Below are positions 1-8,771 of a DNA stretch of 64,000 bases, in pieces; the stretch's first letter is position 1; each line of letters opens with the position of its first letter. The DNA is from Reyranella humidisoli. GTDB lineage: Bacteria > Pseudomonadota > Alphaproteobacteria > Reyranellales > Reyranellaceae. The DNA lies in assembly GCF_019039055.1 (NCBI RefSeq), contig NZ_JAHOPB010000001.1, positions 496,001 to 560,000 of the forward strand, given 5' to 3'. A program made the position numbers and the translations under genes. The notes beneath the pieces were generated by a model. That model was not told the origin of the DNA and did no database searches. It was given only the letters and a program-made list of their open reading frames with translations.

Positions 1-410
1 TCCATGATCTCGTAGCGCTCTTCCTTGCCCCACTTGATGCCTTCGGAGGCGCTCTCGGCCTCGCTCTGACCGGCGATCAGGTTGATGCAGATGCGGCCGC
101 CCGAGAGCTGGTCGAAGGCCGTGATCATCTTGGCCAGAAGCACGGGATTGATGTAGCTCGGCCGCGCCGCCACCAGCATGCGCATCGACTTCGAGCGCGC
201 CACCATCATGGCGCTGGAGATCCAGGCTTCCCAGCACGCGGTCTGCACCGGCACCAGCATGTATTCGAAGCCTGCCGCCTCGGCCGCGCCCACGATCTTG
301 TCGAACAGCTCCAGCGACGGCGCCACCTGGGCGCTCGGCAATCCATAGGCGGTGGTGTCGCCCGCGGTGGGCAGGAACCAGCCGAATTCGAGGCGCTTCG
401 GATCAGCCAT
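1..410 (-). CDS. LLM-class flavin-dependent monooxygenase, SsuD-like (N-terminal part; C-terminus beyond window)
   Basis: The gene starts at the ATG at 410-408 and runs off the left edge, leaving about 136 N-terminal residues. They begin MADPKRLEFGWFLPTAGDTT and include ARPSYINPVLLAKM and ITAFDQLSGGRICINLIAGQ, which match the first part of the bacterial luciferase-like TIM barrel of alkanesulfonate or dimethylsulfone monooxygenases. Such enzymes use FMNH2 and O2 to release sulfite from sulfonates or to oxidise related compounds in the cytoplasm. Only two bases separate the stop of the upstream Bug receptor gene from this start, so the two are probably cotranscribed. The substrate cannot be read from the fragment; sulfonate or sulfone oxidation is the family expectation. 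Confidence 0.85.
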   Translation of the reverse strand, partial: MADPKRLEFGWFLPTAGDTTAYGLPSAQVAPSLELFDKIVGAAEAAGFEYMLVPVQTACWEAWISSAMMVARSKSMRMLVAARPSYINPVLLAKMITAFDQLSGGRICINLIAGQSEAESASEGIKWGKEERYEIM

Positions 411-412
411 CG

Positions 413-1381
413 TCATTCCTTTTCGATGCCGGCGGCCTTGGCGAGCCGGCCCCACTTCTCGATCTCCGACTTGATGAACGGCCGGACGTCTTCCGGCGCC
501 TTGCGCTGCGGCTCGAACGAGATGCCGCGCAGGCGCTTGATCACTTCCGGATCGGTCACGACCTCCTGCACCGCCTTGTCGATGCGCGCCACGATCTCGG
601 GCGGCGTCTTCGACGGCGCCATGATCACGAACCAGGCGTCGAGCGCGAACTGGCCGAGCCCGGCCTGCTGGAAGGTGGGCACTTCGGGAAGCAGAGGCGA
701 GCGCGAATCCGAGGCCATCACCAGCGCCTTCAACTTGCCTGCCTTCACCTGCGGCACGGCGATGGCCACGTCGGCGAAGGTCATGTCGATCTGGCCCGAC
801 AGGAGATCGGCCAGCGCCTGCGGCGCGGACTTGTAGGGCACGTAGGTGATGTCGGTGCCGATCCGCTCGGCCAGCGTCGCCGTGATCACGCGGGCCGAGG
901 GCGTTCCGGCGCCCGAGGTGAGCGGCGGCTTGGCCTTGGCGCGCTTGATGAAGTCGGCCAGCGTGTCCATGCCGGCATCGGCGCGCACCAGCAGGACGAA
1001 CTGGATGAATCCGTAGAAGCCGGCCGGCGCGAAATCGACCAGCGAATCGTAGGGCAACGACTTCATCAGGTTGGGATTGCCGGCATGCGTCGCCGCCGTC
1101 GCGATCATCAGCGTGTAGCCGTCGGGCGGCGCTTTCGCGACGAAGGTGCCGGCGATCGAACCGTTGCCGCCACCCTTGTTGTCGACGATCACCGGCTGGC
1201 CGAGCTTCGGCGCCAGTTGCTCCGCCATCAGGCGCGCCAGCGTGTCGGTCGCGCTGCCGGCGGCATAGGGCACGACGATGGTGAGCGGCTTCGCGGGCCA
1301 AGTCGTCTGCGCCCGTGCGGGGGCTGCCACCGCCGAAGCGGCCCCGAGAATCGTCAGTGCCTTGCGTCTGCTAATGCTCAT
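413..1381 (-). CDS. Bug-family tripartite tricarboxylate receptor (periplasmic binding protein)
   Basis: This 322-residue exported receptor belongs to the Bug/TctC family, which binds carboxylates and other small organic solutes in the periplasm. I chose the ATG at 1381 because it starts directly at a twin-arginine-type signal (MSISRRKALTILG, then a cleavage-like APARA-QTTW); an in-frame ATG further upstream would bury the signal. Family hallmarks are TIVVPYAAGSATDTLARL near the mature N-terminus, QPVIVDNKGGGNGSIAG, and SGAGTPSARV in the middle. No TctA or TctB membrane partner lies nearby, as is usual for Bug proteins. It sits directly upstream of the flavin monooxygenase gene, suggesting related substrates, which is inference. 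Confidence 0.92.
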   Translation of the reverse strand: MSISRRKALTILGAASAVAAPARAQTTWPAKPLTIVVPYAAGSATDTLARLMAEQLAPKLGQPVIVDNKGGGNGSIAGTFVAKAPPDGYTLMIATAATHAGNPNLMKSLPYDSLVDFAPAGFYGFIQFVLLVRADAGMDTLADFIKRAKAKPPLTSGAGTPSARVITATLAERIGTDITYVPYKSAPQALADLLSGQIDMTFADVAIAVPQVKAGKLKALVMASDSRSPLLPEVPTFQQAGLGQFALDAWFVIMAPSKTPPEIVARIDKAVQEVVTDPEVIKRLRGISFEPQRKAPEDVRPFIKSEIEKWGRLAKAAGIEKE

Positions 1382-1476
1382 ACCGGTCTTTATGCAAGCC
1401 GTGGCACCGATGCGCAATTGGCGCTGGTCGAAGCGCGAAAGAGGCGGCACGATCCGGCCGCCTCAAGGGAGAACTC

Positions 1477-3090
1477 ATGCTGCAGCACGGCAAGCGTCCG
1501 ACAATCGCATCGCGGCACGGCATGGTGGCCGCCGCTCATCCGCTGGCCGCGGCCGCGGGCGCCCGCATCCTGGCCAACGGCGGCAATGCCTTCGACGCGG
1601 CGGTCGCGACTGCAGCAGCACTGAACGTCGTCGAACCTTACATGTCGGGCCTCGCCGGCCGCGGTGTCGCGACCTGCTACATCGCCAGCGAGAAGCGCGT
1701 CCGCACGCTCGACTTCGTCGGCCCGATCTCGAAGAACTTCCCGGTCGACAAGCTCAGCAACCGTTCGCAATTGCAGCGCGGCGCCCTTGCCGTCGGCGCA
1801 CCGGGCAATCTCGCCGGCTGGTGCGAGCTGAACAGCGCCCACGGCAAGAAGAAGCTGCCGGAACTCTTCGCGCCCGCGATCGCCATCGCGCGCGACGGCT
1901 TCCAGCTCATCGAATTCAACATCGAGGAAATCCAGGGCGTCGCCGGCGAACTGGCCGGACACAAGGCGCTCCATCCCGAATGGTCGCGCGTCTACACGGC
2001 CGGCGCGGGCAACGTGAAGCCTGGCTTCGTGCTGAAGCAGCCCGATCTCGCCCGCACGCTCGAGGCGCTGGCGACCGAAGGTCCCGGCCTGCTCTATGGC
2101 GGCGCGCTGGGAAAGAAGATCCTCGACCGGCTGACCGAGCTCGGCGGCTGCATGGTCATGGACGACCTGATGGCCGCCAAGGCGACCTGGCGCGATCCGG
2201 TCTCCGTCACGTATCGCGGCCGCACCGTCCACGTGCCGCCGCCGCCCTGCGAGGGCTTCCAGTTCCTGCTGACCCTGCGCATCCTCGAAGGCTTCGACCT
2301 CGCAAAGATGAAGCGCAACTCGACGGAGCATGTCGACACGGTGCTGCGCGCCGTCCGTCTCGCCGCCGGCGTGCGCATCGCGACGGGCGTGCCGGCGCCG
2401 CAGAAGCTGGCCGAAATCCTGTCGGACGCCCATGTCGAGACGCTGCGCGCCCGGGTGCGCGACGGCAAGCCGGTGATCGGCCCGACCGAGCAGTGGACGC
2501 CGCCGCAGGAGCCCGTCTCGGCGACCGACGAGAGCCACACGACGTCGTTCTCGATCGCCGACAACGAAGGCAACCTGATCTGCCTGACGCAGAGCCTGGG
2601 CAGCGTGTTCGGCTCGGGCATCGTGGTGCCCGGCACGGGCCTCTGCCTCAACAACTTCCTCTACTGGGCCGACGTCAATCCGCAGAGCCCGAACCGCGTG
2701 AAGCCGGGCGACCAGTTGCCGATGTGCATGGCGCCCTCGATTTCCACCAAGGATGGCAACCCGATCCTCGCGCTGGGCACGCCGGGCAGCTACGGCATCC
2801 TGCAGACCCAGCCGCAGGCGATGGTCCAGCACGTCGATTTCGGCCTGCCGCTGCAGCAGGCGATCGAGGCGCCGCGCGGCCGCCTGACCGACGGTGCCGA
2901 GGTGTTCCTGGAATCGCGCCTGCCGCCGGACGTCCACGCCGACCTGCGCAAGCGCGGCCACAACGTCACGACCGGCCCGGAATGGACCATGAAGGTCGGC
3001 GGCATGCAGGGCGTCGCGGTCGATCCGGAAACCGGCATCTTCACCGGCGGCTGCGACCCGCGCCGCGACGGCTACTGCGTTCCGGCGTAG
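1477..3090 (+). CDS. gamma-glutamyltransferase-family protein (Ntn hydrolase)
   Basis: This 537-residue protein has the gamma-glutamyltranspeptidase fold: GMVAAAHPLAAAAG and ILANGGNAFDAAVA at the N-terminus, then ESHTTSFSI at about 352-360, where T355 aligns with the autocatalytic, nucleophilic threonine of GGT. Family members cleave gamma-glutamyl bonds of glutathione and related peptides, although several act on other amides. There is no signal peptide, unlike periplasmic E. coli GGT, so a cytoplasmic enzyme is predicted. A GGGAGA ribosome-binding site lies about five bases before the ATG. It is immediately followed by a dipeptide-type ABC importer on the same strand, suggesting that it processes an imported peptide or amide. 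The exact substrate is unknown. Confidence 0.9.
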   Translation: MLQHGKRPTIASRHGMVAAAHPLAAAAGARILANGGNAFDAAVATAAALNVVEPYMSGLAGRGVATCYIASEKRVRTLDFVGPISKNFPVDKLSNRSQLQRGALAVGAPGNLAGWCELNSAHGKKKLPELFAPAIAIARDGFQLIEFNIEEIQGVAGELAGHKALHPEWSRVYTAGAGNVKPGFVLKQPDLARTLEALATEGPGLLYGGALGKKILDRLTELGGCMVMDDLMAAKATWRDPVSVTYRGRTVHVPPPPCEGFQFLLTLRILEGFDLAKMKRNSTEHVDTVLRAVRLAAGVRIATGVPAPQKLAEILSDAHVETLRARVRDGKPVIGPTEQWTPPQEPVSATDESHTTSFSIADNEGNLICLTQSLGSVFGSGIVVPGTGLCLNNFLYWADVNPQSPNRVKPGDQLPMCMAPSISTKDGNPILALGTPGSYGILQTQPQAMVQHVDFGLPLQQAIEAPRGRLTDGAEVFLESRLPPDVHADLRKRGHNVTTGPEWTMKVGGMQGVAVDPETGIFTGGCDPRRDGYCVPA

Positions 3091-3092
3091 GT

Positions 3093-3165
3093 GATTCGCT
3101 CTCCTCCCCATTCAAATGGGAAGGTGTCGCGTCTTACGCGACGGAGGGGTCAAGCGTGATCGCTC
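3093..3165. repeat. Palindromic intergenic repeat, family A (partial copy)
   Basis: The segment starts GATTCGCTCTCCTCCCCATT and continues through a CATTCAAATGGG palindrome, a GTCGCG/CGCGAC stem and GGAGGGGTC. It matches the reverse complement of the right half of the element at 25631-25766 in order and spacing. The remaining spacer up to 3319 holds two more short hairpins (GACATTG/CAATGTC at about 3182-3200 and GGCCGAG/CTCGGCC at about 3218-3236), which may belong to the same composite element. Confidence 0.7.
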
Positions 3166-3319
3166 GTTCTTCGACGCTCCCGGACATTGCTGCGCAATGT
3201 CCTGCCGCTCAAACGGCCGAGCTCTGCTCGGCCGACGACCATTCGGCATTCCTCTTGCACTGGGACACAAGGCAAGATGGAATGCGTTCCAAGCAGAATG
3301 TTCAGGAGGGGGATGGTTG

Positions 3320-4915
3320 ATGCGTAAACTGGCATGGCTCGCGGTCGCCGCGATTGCCGTCATCGGCGCCGGGGCGGCGAATGCCCAGCAGACGCCGCGC
3401 AAGGGCGGCACGCTGCGCATGACGGCGCCCTACGCCGCGAGCTTCGGCAGCCTCGATCCGCACGTCACGCCGCGCGCCCAGGACGACATCGTTGGCAAGG
3501 CGCTGCAGCGCTCGCTCTACAACTGGGACACCGCGGCCAACAAGCTCACGCTCGAACTCGCCAAGTCCGTCACCGCGTCCGCCGACGGCCTCACCTACAC
3601 CTTCAAGCTGCGCGACGACGCCTTCTTCCATAACGGCCGCAAGATGACGGCCGACGACGTGATCTTCTCGTTCACCCGCATCATGGACGGCAGCAAGGGC
3701 TATCCCGGCGCCCGCTACGTTCGTCTGATCAAGGGCGCGGTCGATGTCGAGAAGGGCGCGGCCAAGGAAATTTCCGGCCTGAAGAAGATCGACGACTACA
3801 CGCTGGAGATGACGATCACCGACCGCGTCGACCCCGGCTACTACTTCTTCGGCGGCTCGACCGCGATCCTGCCCAAGGAGGAAGTCGAGAAGGGCAACTA
3901 CGCCTCCAATCCGGTCGGCCTGGGCCCGTTCAAGTTCAAGGAACACATTCCGGGCTCGCGCGTCGTGATGGACCGCTTCGACAAATTCTACAAGACGGGT
4001 CAGCCCTACCTCGACAAACTCGAAGTGCTGATCATGGCGGAAGCCGCCGCCCGCGACGTCGCCTTCCGCAACAAGGAGATCGACACCTCGATCCTGGGCC
4101 CGGCGCAGTACGTCGCCTATCGCGCCGATCCGCAGCTCTCCAAGGGCATCCTGGAAGTGGCCGAGATGTTCACGCGCTCGACGCACATCAACCTGAACTC
4201 GATCAAGCCGTTCCAGGACAAGCGGGTGCGCCAGGCGATCAACTATGCGATCGACTCCAACCTGATCATCTCGCGCCTGGTCAAGGACAAGGCCTATCGT
4301 GCGACGAGCTGGCTGCCGCCCTCCTCCGCGGCCTTCGACAAGACTATGAAGCCCTACCCGTACGATCCGGAGAAGGCCAAGAAGCTGCTGGCCGAGGCGG
4401 GCTATCCCAACGGCTTCGAGTTCGAGTGGACGACCAGCCAGAACGAAAGCTGGGGCCTGCCGATCGTCGAGGCGGTGATCCCGATGCTGGCGAGGGTCGG
4501 GATCAAGGCCAAGCCCAAGTTGGTCGAGGTCACGGTGCTGACCGAGATCCTGATGAAGGGCGACCACCAGACGCTCATCGCCTCCAGCCTGACCGGCCCG
4601 GACTCGCTCGCCACCCTGCGCTGCTATTATTCCAGGACGCCGCGCACCGCCTGCAACTATACCGGCTTCAACAACGCCGATTTCGACAAGCTGCTCGACG
4701 ATGCCGCCCAGGAAGGCGACATGGCCAAGCGCGACGAGATCCTGAAGAAGGCCAACAACCTGCTCTACGAAGAAGCGCCGGTCTGGTTCTTCAACTACAA
4801 CAAGGCGGTTCTGGCGTTCCAGCCGTGGGTCCACGGCCTGCAGCCCAACCCGACCGAGATCACGCACCAGTACCCGGAGAACATCTGGGTCGACGCCAGC
4901 TCGCCGGCCAAATAG
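3320..4915 (+). CDS. ABC transporter substrate-binding protein, family 5 (peptide/opine/nickel type)
   Basis: This 531-residue periplasmic protein is the ligand-capture subunit of the importer that follows. The start at 3320 has an AGGAGGG Shine-Dalgarno sequence about nine bases upstream and gives a clean Sec signal (MRKLAWLAVAAIAVIGAGA, cleaved near ANA-QQ); longer in-frame starts read through the upstream repeat. Typical SBP_bac_5 segments are KGGTLRM at the mature N-terminus, LTYTFKLRDDAFFHNGRKMT and RVRQAINYAID. It is separated from its permease genes by a palindromic repeat (4934-4998). The adjacent gamma-glutamyltransferase-like gene suggests peptides or gamma-glutamyl compounds as ligand, which is inference. 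Confidence 0.93.
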   Translation: MRKLAWLAVAAIAVIGAGAANAQQTPRKGGTLRMTAPYAASFGSLDPHVTPRAQDDIVGKALQRSLYNWDTAANKLTLELAKSVTASADGLTYTFKLRDDAFFHNGRKMTADDVIFSFTRIMDGSKGYPGARYVRLIKGAVDVEKGAAKEISGLKKIDDYTLEMTITDRVDPGYYFFGGSTAILPKEEVEKGNYASNPVGLGPFKFKEHIPGSRVVMDRFDKFYKTGQPYLDKLEVLIMAEAAARDVAFRNKEIDTSILGPAQYVAYRADPQLSKGILEVAEMFTRSTHINLNSIKPFQDKRVRQAINYAIDSNLIISRLVKDKAYRATSWLPPSSAAFDKTMKPYPYDPEKAKKLLAEAGYPNGFEFEWTTSQNESWGLPIVEAVIPMLARVGIKAKPKLVEVTVLTEILMKGDHQTLIASSLTGPDSLATLRCYYSRTPRTACNYTGFNNADFDKLLDDAAQEGDMAKRDEILKKANNLLYEEAPVWFFNYNKAVLAFQPWVHGLQPNPTEITHQYPENIWVDASSPAK

Positions 4916-4933
4916 CGTCGGACAAAGAAAGTT

Positions 4934-4998
4934 AAGGGTCCCTCGCTGCGCTCGGGATGACAGCACCTTTGTCATCCCGAGCGCCAGCGAGGGACCTT
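4934..4998. repeat. Palindromic intergenic repeat, family B, inside an ABC operon
   Basis: Two arms of about 28 bases, starting GGGTCCCTCGCTGCGCTCGG and ending with its near reverse complement CGAGCGCCAGCGAGGGACC, flank a loop of under ten bases (4962-4969). Transcribed, it would form a long stable hairpin between the binding-protein gene and the first permease gene. A second family member with the same GGGATGACA/TGTCATCCC core lies at 51632-51731. There is no U-run, so it is not a standard terminator. Confidence 0.85.
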
Positions 4999-5011
4999 TA
5001 GAATCCCAGCA

Positions 5012-5947
5012 ATGCTCATCGTCCTCGGCCGCCGCCTCGCCAACGTCATCCCGACGCTGCTCGCCGTCGTGGCACTCGTGTTCCTGCTGTTCTCCGTCCT
5101 GCCGGGCAGCTTCATCTCAGGCATGAACGAGGACGGGCGCTCGACCATCGACCCCGCGGTCATGGAGCGCATGCGCAAGGAGATGGGCCTCGACGATCCG
5201 CTGGTCGAGCGATTCGCCAAATACGTCGCGGCCACGGCGACCGGCGATCTCGGCATCTCCTTCCGAACGCGCGAGCCCGTCACCAAGATGCTGGCGGTCC
5301 GCATCTGGCCGTCGCTGAAGCTGGTCCTCGCGGCCATGACGTTCGCCATCCTGGTGGGCGTCACGCTGGGTTTCCTCGCCGCGCTGAAGCCCGGCAGCCT
5401 GATCGATACCGCCGCCATGGTGGGCGCCATCTCCGGCCTCTCGCTCAGCCAGTTCTGGTTCGGCCTGATGCTGATGTACCTGTTTGCGTTGAAGCTCCAG
5501 TGGCTGCCGAGCTTCGGCTACGGCGACGGCGGCCTGCGCAACCTGATTCTGCCGGCGATCGCGCTGGGCGTCGGACCGATGGCCCTGCTCGCCCGCACCA
5601 CGCGCGCCGCGGTGCTCGACGTGCTCAACGCCGATTTCGTCCGCACCGCGCGCAGCAAGGGCATGAGCGAGCGCCGCGTAGTCGAATGGCACGTGCTGCG
5701 CAACGCGCTGGTCCTGGTCATCACCATCGTCGGCCTGCAGTTCGGCTCGCTGATGGGCCAGGCGGTCGTCGTCGAGAAGCTGTTCGCCTGGCCGGGCGTC
5801 GGCTCGCTGATGGTCGACTCGGTGTTCCAGCGCGACATGCCGACGGTCCAGGGCTGCATCCTGATGATCGTGCTGTTCTTCCTCGTCATCAACACGCTGG
5901 TCGACATCGCCTATGTCGTGATCGACCCCCGGATCCGGTACCGATGA
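5012..5947 (+). CDS. ABC transporter permease, DppB/OppB type
   Basis: This 311-residue inner-membrane protein is the first permease of the dipeptide/oligopeptide importer. It begins MLIVLGRRLANVIPTLLAVV, a typical DppB N-terminal membrane segment, and has about six membrane helices. The binding-protein-dependent transport motif is in the C-terminal third (HVLRNALVLVITIVGLQFG followed by EKLFAWPGVGSL). Its stop overlaps the start of the second permease in an ATGA arrangement, which indicates translational coupling. Confidence 0.95.
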   Translation: MLIVLGRRLANVIPTLLAVVALVFLLFSVLPGSFISGMNEDGRSTIDPAVMERMRKEMGLDDPLVERFAKYVAATATGDLGISFRTREPVTKMLAVRIWPSLKLVLAAMTFAILVGVTLGFLAALKPGSLIDTAAMVGAISGLSLSQFWFGLMLMYLFALKLQWLPSFGYGDGGLRNLILPAIALGVGPMALLARTTRAAVLDVLNADFVRTARSKGMSERRVVEWHVLRNALVLVITIVGLQFGSLMGQAVVVEKLFAWPGVGSLMVDSVFQRDMPTVQGCILMIVLFFLVINTLVDIAYVVIDPRIRYR

Positions 5948-6798
5948 GCCTCGCCCTGAAGATTCCCCGCCTGCGGCTGAAGGGCGGCTCCTCCCTCTGG
6001 GTGGGCGGCGGCCTGGTCGCCATCGCCATCTCCTCGGCCGTCCTCGCGCCGTGGATCGCGCTCACCGATCCGGTGCTCGACGCCAACCTGATGAATGCCG
6101 AGATCGCGCCCTGCTGGGAGTTCCCCTTCGGTACCGACGCGCAGGGCCGCGACATCTATTCCCGCATCGTCTGGGGCGCGCGCGTCTCGCTGAGCGTCGG
6201 CATCATCAGCCAGATCTGCAACAGCCTGATCGGCGTCACGCTCGGCCTCACCGCAGGCTACTGGGGCGGCTGGTGGGACGATCTGGTGAGCGGCCTCACC
6301 AACCTGATGCTGGCGATCCCCTCGCTGGTCTTCGCGCTCGCCATCATGGCGATCCTCGGGCCGGGCCTCGTCAGCCTCGTCATCGCGCTCGGCCTCACCA
6401 GCTGGTCCTATTCCTGCCGCATCGCCCGCGCCCAGGTCCTGTCGCTGAAGAGCCAGGGCTACATCCAGGCCGCGCGCATCCTGGGCTATGGCGACCTGCG
6501 CATCATGTTCACGCAGGTCCTGCCCAACATCCTGGGGCCGCTGATCGTGATCGCGACCCTGGGCATGGGCGGCGCCATCCTTTCCGAAGCGGCGCTCTCG
6601 TTCCTCGGCCTCGGCATCCGCCCGCCCTTCCCGAGCTGGGGCAGCATGCTGTCGGAGGCGCGCGACCAGATCACGACCGCGCCATGGCTGTCGGTGTTCC
6701 CGGGCCTCGCCATCTTCTTCACCGTGCTCGGCCTCAACCTGCTGGGCGACGGCCTGCGCGACTATCTCGACCCGCAATCGACGACACGGCGGGGATGA
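5944..6798 (+). CDS. ABC transporter permease, DppC/OppC type
   Basis: This 284-residue second permease starts at the ATG at 5944, which overlaps the stop of the DppB-type gene by four bases. It shows the DppC pattern: one N-terminal membrane helix, then FPFGTDAQGRDIYSRIVWGA, and an EAA-type loop (ARILGYGDLRIMFTQVLPN) that contacts the ATPases. The C-terminus LGLNLLGDGLRDYLDP is typical of the family. It forms the membrane channel together with the preceding permease. Confidence 0.95.
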   Translation: MSLALKIPRLRLKGGSSLWVGGGLVAIAISSAVLAPWIALTDPVLDANLMNAEIAPCWEFPFGTDAQGRDIYSRIVWGARVSLSVGIISQICNSLIGVTLGLTAGYWGGWWDDLVSGLTNLMLAIPSLVFALAIMAILGPGLVSLVIALGLTSWSYSCRIARAQVLSLKSQGYIQAARILGYGDLRIMFTQVLPNILGPLIVIATLGMGGAILSEAALSFLGLGIRPPFPSWGSMLSEARDQITTAPWLSVFPGLAIFFTVLGLNLLGDGLRDYLDPQSTTRRG

Positions 6799-6808
6799 GG
6801 GCACGCGC

Positions 6809-7786
6809 ATGACCACGCCCCTCCTCAAGGTCGATAGCCTGCGCATCGCGCTGGCCGGAGACGACGTCACCTACAACGCGGTCGAGAACGTCTCGTTCGA
6901 GATCGGCCGCGGCGAGGCCTTCGGGCTGGTGGGCGAATCGGGCTGCGGCAAGAGCATTACCGCGCTGTCGGTGATGGGCCTGCTGCGCCGGCCGCTGTCG
7001 CTGGCCGGCGGCAGGATCGTGCTCGACGGACAGGAGATCCAGAACGTCTCGGCCGCCGAGATGCGGCGTCTGCGCGGTAAGCGCATCGCCATGATCTTCC
7101 AGGAGCCGATGACGGCGCTCAATCCGCTGTCGCCGGTCGGCAAGCAGATCGCCGAGATGTTCGTGCTGCACCAGGGCGCCAACTGGAGCGAGGCGATGGA
7201 TCGCGCCGAGGAGGCGCTGCGCCAGGTCCGGGTTCCCTCGCCCGAGCGCCGCATCAAGGATTATCCGCACCAGCTTTCCGGCGGCATGCGCCAGCGGGTG
7301 ATGATCGCCATTGCGCTGGCCTGCGGCCCCGACCTGCTGGTGGCCGACGAGCCGACCACGGCGCTCGACGTCACGGTGCAGGCCGAGATCATCGACCTGA
7401 TGGCCGAACTCTGCGCCGCCAAGGGCACGGCCATCCTGATGATCAGCCACGATCTCGGCCTGGTCGCCAACATGTGCAAGCGCGTCGCGGTCATGTATGC
7501 CGGCCGCATCGTCGAGAGCCAGGTGGCCGATTCGATCTTCGCGCGACCCAGCCATCCCTATACGCAGGGCCTGATCGATTCCCTGCCGCGACTCGGCGAG
7601 CGCGCGCGGCGCGGCCGCCAGAAGCTGCGCGAGATTTCTGGCGTCGTGCCCTCGATCGCCAACTATCCGGCGGGCTGCCGCTTCAATCCGCGTTGCTCGG
7701 CCGTCACCGATGTCTGCCGCACGGTCGTACCCGAGGCCACGCCGCTGCCCGCCGAGGGCGTCGTGAGGTGCCATCATCATGGCTGA
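6809..7786 (+). CDS. ABC transporter ATP-binding protein, DppD/OppD type
   Basis: This 325-residue ATPase drives the peptide-type importer. Walker A is GESGCGKS at 43-50, the signature is LSGGMRQRV, and Walker B is [12 protein letters not shown], followed by ISHDLGLV with the switch histidine. The C-terminal oligopeptide-transporter extension has the usual cysteines ([14 protein letters not shown]). Its last eight bases overlap the next ATPase gene, so the two nucleotide-binding subunits are probably made in equal amounts. Confidence 0.95.
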   Translation: MTTPLLKVDSLRIALAGDDVTYNAVENVSFEIGRGEAFGLVGESGCGKSITALSVMGLLRRPLSLAGGRIVLDGQEIQNVSAAEMRRLRGKRIAMIFQEPMTALNPLSPVGKQIAEMFVLHQGANWSEAMDRAEEALRQVRVPSPERRIKDYPHQLSGGMRQRVMIAIALACGPDLLVADEPTTALDVTVQAEIIDLMAELCAAKGTAILMISHDLGLVANMCKRVAVMYAGRIVESQVADSIFARPSHPYTQGLIDSLPRLGERARRGRQKLREISGVVPSIANYPAGCRFNPRCSAVTDVCRTVVPEATPLPAEGVVRCHHHG

Positions 7787-8756
7787 CGCCCTGCTTTCGC
7801 TCGACGACCTCGCCGTCCACTTCAAGGTCGGCAATTCGTTTGCCGGCGGCATCAAGACCCTGAAGGCGGTCGACGGCGTCACGCTGGACGTGAAGCCTGG
7901 CGAGTGCCTGGGCCTGGTCGGCGAATCGGGCTGCGGCAAGTCCACGCTCGCCTTGGCCATCATGGGCCTGCTGTCGCCGACGCGCGGCACGATGAACGTC
8001 GACGGCCAGCAGATCTCGGGCAGTACGCCCCCCGACCGCATGAAGATGGCGCGCACGGTCCAGATGGTCTTCCAGGACCCCTACGCCTCGCTCAACCCGC
8101 GGCAGACGGTGCGCCGGACGCTGGCCGATCCGCTGCGCCTGCACGGCGTCACCGACAAGGCCGAGGTCGAGGCGCGCGTCATCGAAATGATGGCCAAGGT
8201 CGGTCTCCGCCCGGAGCAGGCCGACCGCTACCCGCATGAATTCTCCGGCGGCCAGCGCCAGCGCATCGGCATCGCCCGCGCGCTGATCCTGAAGCCGAAG
8301 CTGGTCCTCTGCGACGAGCCGGTCTCGGCACTCGACGTCTCGATCCGCGCCCAGATCATCAATCTCCTGCTCGAACTCAAGGATGAGATGGGGCTGGCCT
8401 ACATCATGATCAGCCACGATCTCGGCGTGGTCGAGCATGTGAGCGACCGCGTGGCGGTGATGTATCTCGGTCGCATCGTCGAACAGGGCGGTTGGCAGGA
8501 GATCTTCGAGAACCCGCGCCATCCCTACACGCGCGCCCTGATCGCGGCGATCCCCGACCCGTTCCACCGCGCCGCCATCAGCGCCGATGCCAAGGCGCGT
8601 GGCGAGATCGCCAGCGCGCTCAACCCTCCGCCGGGCTGTCATTTCAATCCCCGCTGTCCGCTCAAGGCCGATGTCTGCACAGCCGAGTATCCGGCCTTCG
8701 GTGAGGTCGCGCCGGGACATCGCGCGGCTTGTCATTTCCGCGACCGCATGGGCTGA
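7779..8756 (+). CDS. ABC transporter ATP-binding protein, DppF/OppF type
   Basis: This 325-residue second ATPase has Walker [10 protein letters not shown], signature [15 protein letters not shown], Walker [15 protein letters not shown] and the C-terminal [14 protein letters not shown] extension of the OppF/DppF group. It starts inside the end of the preceding ATPase gene. It completes the importer: one binding protein, two permeases and two ATPases in canonical order. The cyclase gene follows after 15 bases. Confidence 0.95.
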   Translation: MADALLSLDDLAVHFKVGNSFAGGIKTLKAVDGVTLDVKPGECLGLVGESGCGKSTLALAIMGLLSPTRGTMNVDGQQISGSTPPDRMKMARTVQMVFQDPYASLNPRQTVRRTLADPLRLHGVTDKAEVEARVIEMMAKVGLRPEQADRYPHEFSGGQRQRIGIARALILKPKLVLCDEPVSALDVSIRAQIINLLLELKDEMGLAYIMISHDLGVVEHVSDRVAVMYLGRIVEQGGWQEIFENPRHPYTRALIAAIPDPFHRAAISADAKARGEIASALNPPPGCHFNPRCPLKADVCTAEYPAFGEVAPGHRAACHFRDRMG

Positions 8757-8771
8757 TGGGGCAACAGCCCC

